From Branchiostoma floridae (taxonomy: Eukaryota; Chordata; Leptocardii; Amphioxiformes; Branchiostomatidae), in contig NC_049981.1 of NCBI RefSeq assembly GCF_000003815.2, forward strand, positions 33,024,793 through 33,069,170: a stretch of 44,378 bases of DNA, in the 5' to 3' direction. Below, piece after piece: positions 43,831 to 44,378 of this stretch. The notes under the pieces were generated by a model, which saw only the letters and a list, made by a program, of their open reading frames with translations, did no database searches and was not told the origin of the DNA. Position numbers and translations under genes: made by a program. How positions within the stretch are numbered: position 1 is the stretch's first letter; each line of letters opens with the position of its first letter.

Positions 43831-43932
43831 ATTGCGCGGCATACCATGCTGCAGGACACACTACCAGTGGAGTCTACACCCTGGACTTGTCATCCACCAG
43901 TGTGGAGGCGTACTGTGACATGGAGAACCAAG
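43831..43932 (+). CDS. FReD exon A of the short receptor
   Basis: Acceptor CCCGGTAG, donor G/GTAACA, phase 1 to phase 1, 102 bases. It codes DCAAYHAAGHTTSGVYTLDL and VEAYCDMENQ, the opening of a fibrinogen-related domain (DCA...G..TSGVY.L......YCDM). The next exon should begin GGGWTVIQRR. An exon of exactly that type and phase is at 178-394, but not downstream in this window. Confidence 0.9.
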
Positions 43933-44221
43933 GTAACATTGCCCCCCCCCCCCTCTCTCTCTCTCAAAATACTGTTGAAAAAAAAAATGTTGATATATAT
44001 TTCTTCTTGTCCTTTTTCTTCCTGTCAGATGATCAGTTCAGATGGACTCGGCGATGTGCGACTACACCGGTTCCGCTCCTGGACAGTATATATACATTTT
44101 TACATATCAAAGTTTCAGATACCACTGAGTTTGTAGCATGTAAAGAATATATTTTTGTACGCCGGAACATTATGTTTCCCTTTTTTGCTGTTGAAGAGAT
44201 TCATCAGTCACGTATGTAAAC

Positions 44222-44378
44222 AGTTAATAGAATATTTTATCAAACAGTGACTAGTTTTGACAGGTAAGCAAACATACCTCCATATTTTCGATGACTGTCA
44301 GTCCATCATGATCACGGAGTGACCTAGTTCTCGCGAGAGTTGTGAGAACTAGGTCGAGACGTCGAGAACTAGGTGATC
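44222..44378. repeat. Left arm and centre of the palindromic MITE at the window end
   Basis: 44222-44319 is the inverse of 60-152, with a few mismatches. The centre CTCGCGAG lies at about 44332, followed by GAGAACTAGGT units. The last 23 bases equal 43-65. It lies in the intron after FReD exon A, as the arm at 43-152 lies in the intron before FReD exon B. Confidence 0.8.

Larger units (their letters stand above)
40317..43932 (+). other. Short FIBCD1-like receptor gene, 5' part
   Basis: Gene-level entry. Exons 40317-40589 (phase 0 out), 42624-42777 (0 to 1) and 43831-43932 (1 to 1) chain in frame; the next FReD exon is beyond the window. The product is a type II membrane protein with a short coiled coil, a basic linker and a FReD, the layout of vertebrate FIBCD1, an endocytic receptor for acetylated structures and chitin. 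It lacks the collagen, vWA and SRCR exons of its divergent neighbour. If its last exons resemble those at 178-1320, the full protein would be about 359 residues. Confidence 0.75.

Overview
The window looks like nuclear DNA of an invertebrate deuterostome, most likely a cephalochordate (amphioxus, Branchiostoma-like). That is inference from content: intron-rich genes made of SRCR, fibrinogen-related (FReD), collagen and vWA exons, AT-rich introns, and dense MITE, SINE, LINE, Penelope-like and TTAA-flanked elements. No bacterial-style gene organisation is seen. Two assembly gaps of 100 N lie at 1998-2097 and 9616-9715.

Three gene pieces can be built from splice sites and reading phase. (1) Positions 178-1320 (+) hold the last two exons of a FReD gene whose 5' part is not contiguous here. 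(2) From 35230 down to 8410 (-), a phase-consistent chain of exons runs: type II membrane anchor with coiled coil, basic linker with a furin-like site, collagen triple helix, Pro/Thr linker, vWA domain in three exons, Pro linker, seven single-exon SRCR domains, small linker exons, and the last exon of a FReD. The first two FReD exons are missing and would have to lie in or beside the gap at 9616-9715. (3) From 40317 (+), the homologous anchor exon and linker exon lead straight to the first FReD exon at 43831-43932, then leave the window. This is a short FIBCD1-like receptor (anchor, coiled coil, FReD).

The long and short genes are divergent (head to head). Their promoters and 5' exons are inverted copies of each other. 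They share the anchor, linker and FReD, and differ by a collagen-vWA-SRCRx7 cassette that enters and leaves in phase 1. The long gene is therefore a candidate hybrid of a MARCO-like scavenger receptor and a FIBCD1-like lectin, which is the main result here. By family knowledge such proteins sit on the cell surface and bind microbial sugars, acetylated groups or polyanions. No ligand can be read from the sequence.

The two window ends carry opposite arms of one palindromic MITE family and share 23 identical bases. The FReD exon at the right end is phase-matched to the FReD exon at the left end. Either two tandem genes carry the same MITE in the same intron, or the assembly loops.

The rest is introns and spacer full of repeats: long TG microsatellites in both FReD introns, a 28-bp minisatellite, a miniature LTR element with tRNA-like LTRs, foldback elements, two large TTAA-flanked elements plus an inverted remnant, a TIR-element pair, a filled-site/empty-site MITE pair, Penelope and LINE fragments, and an intergenic region (35.6-40.0 kb) built from copies of a family also present at 3-5 kb.
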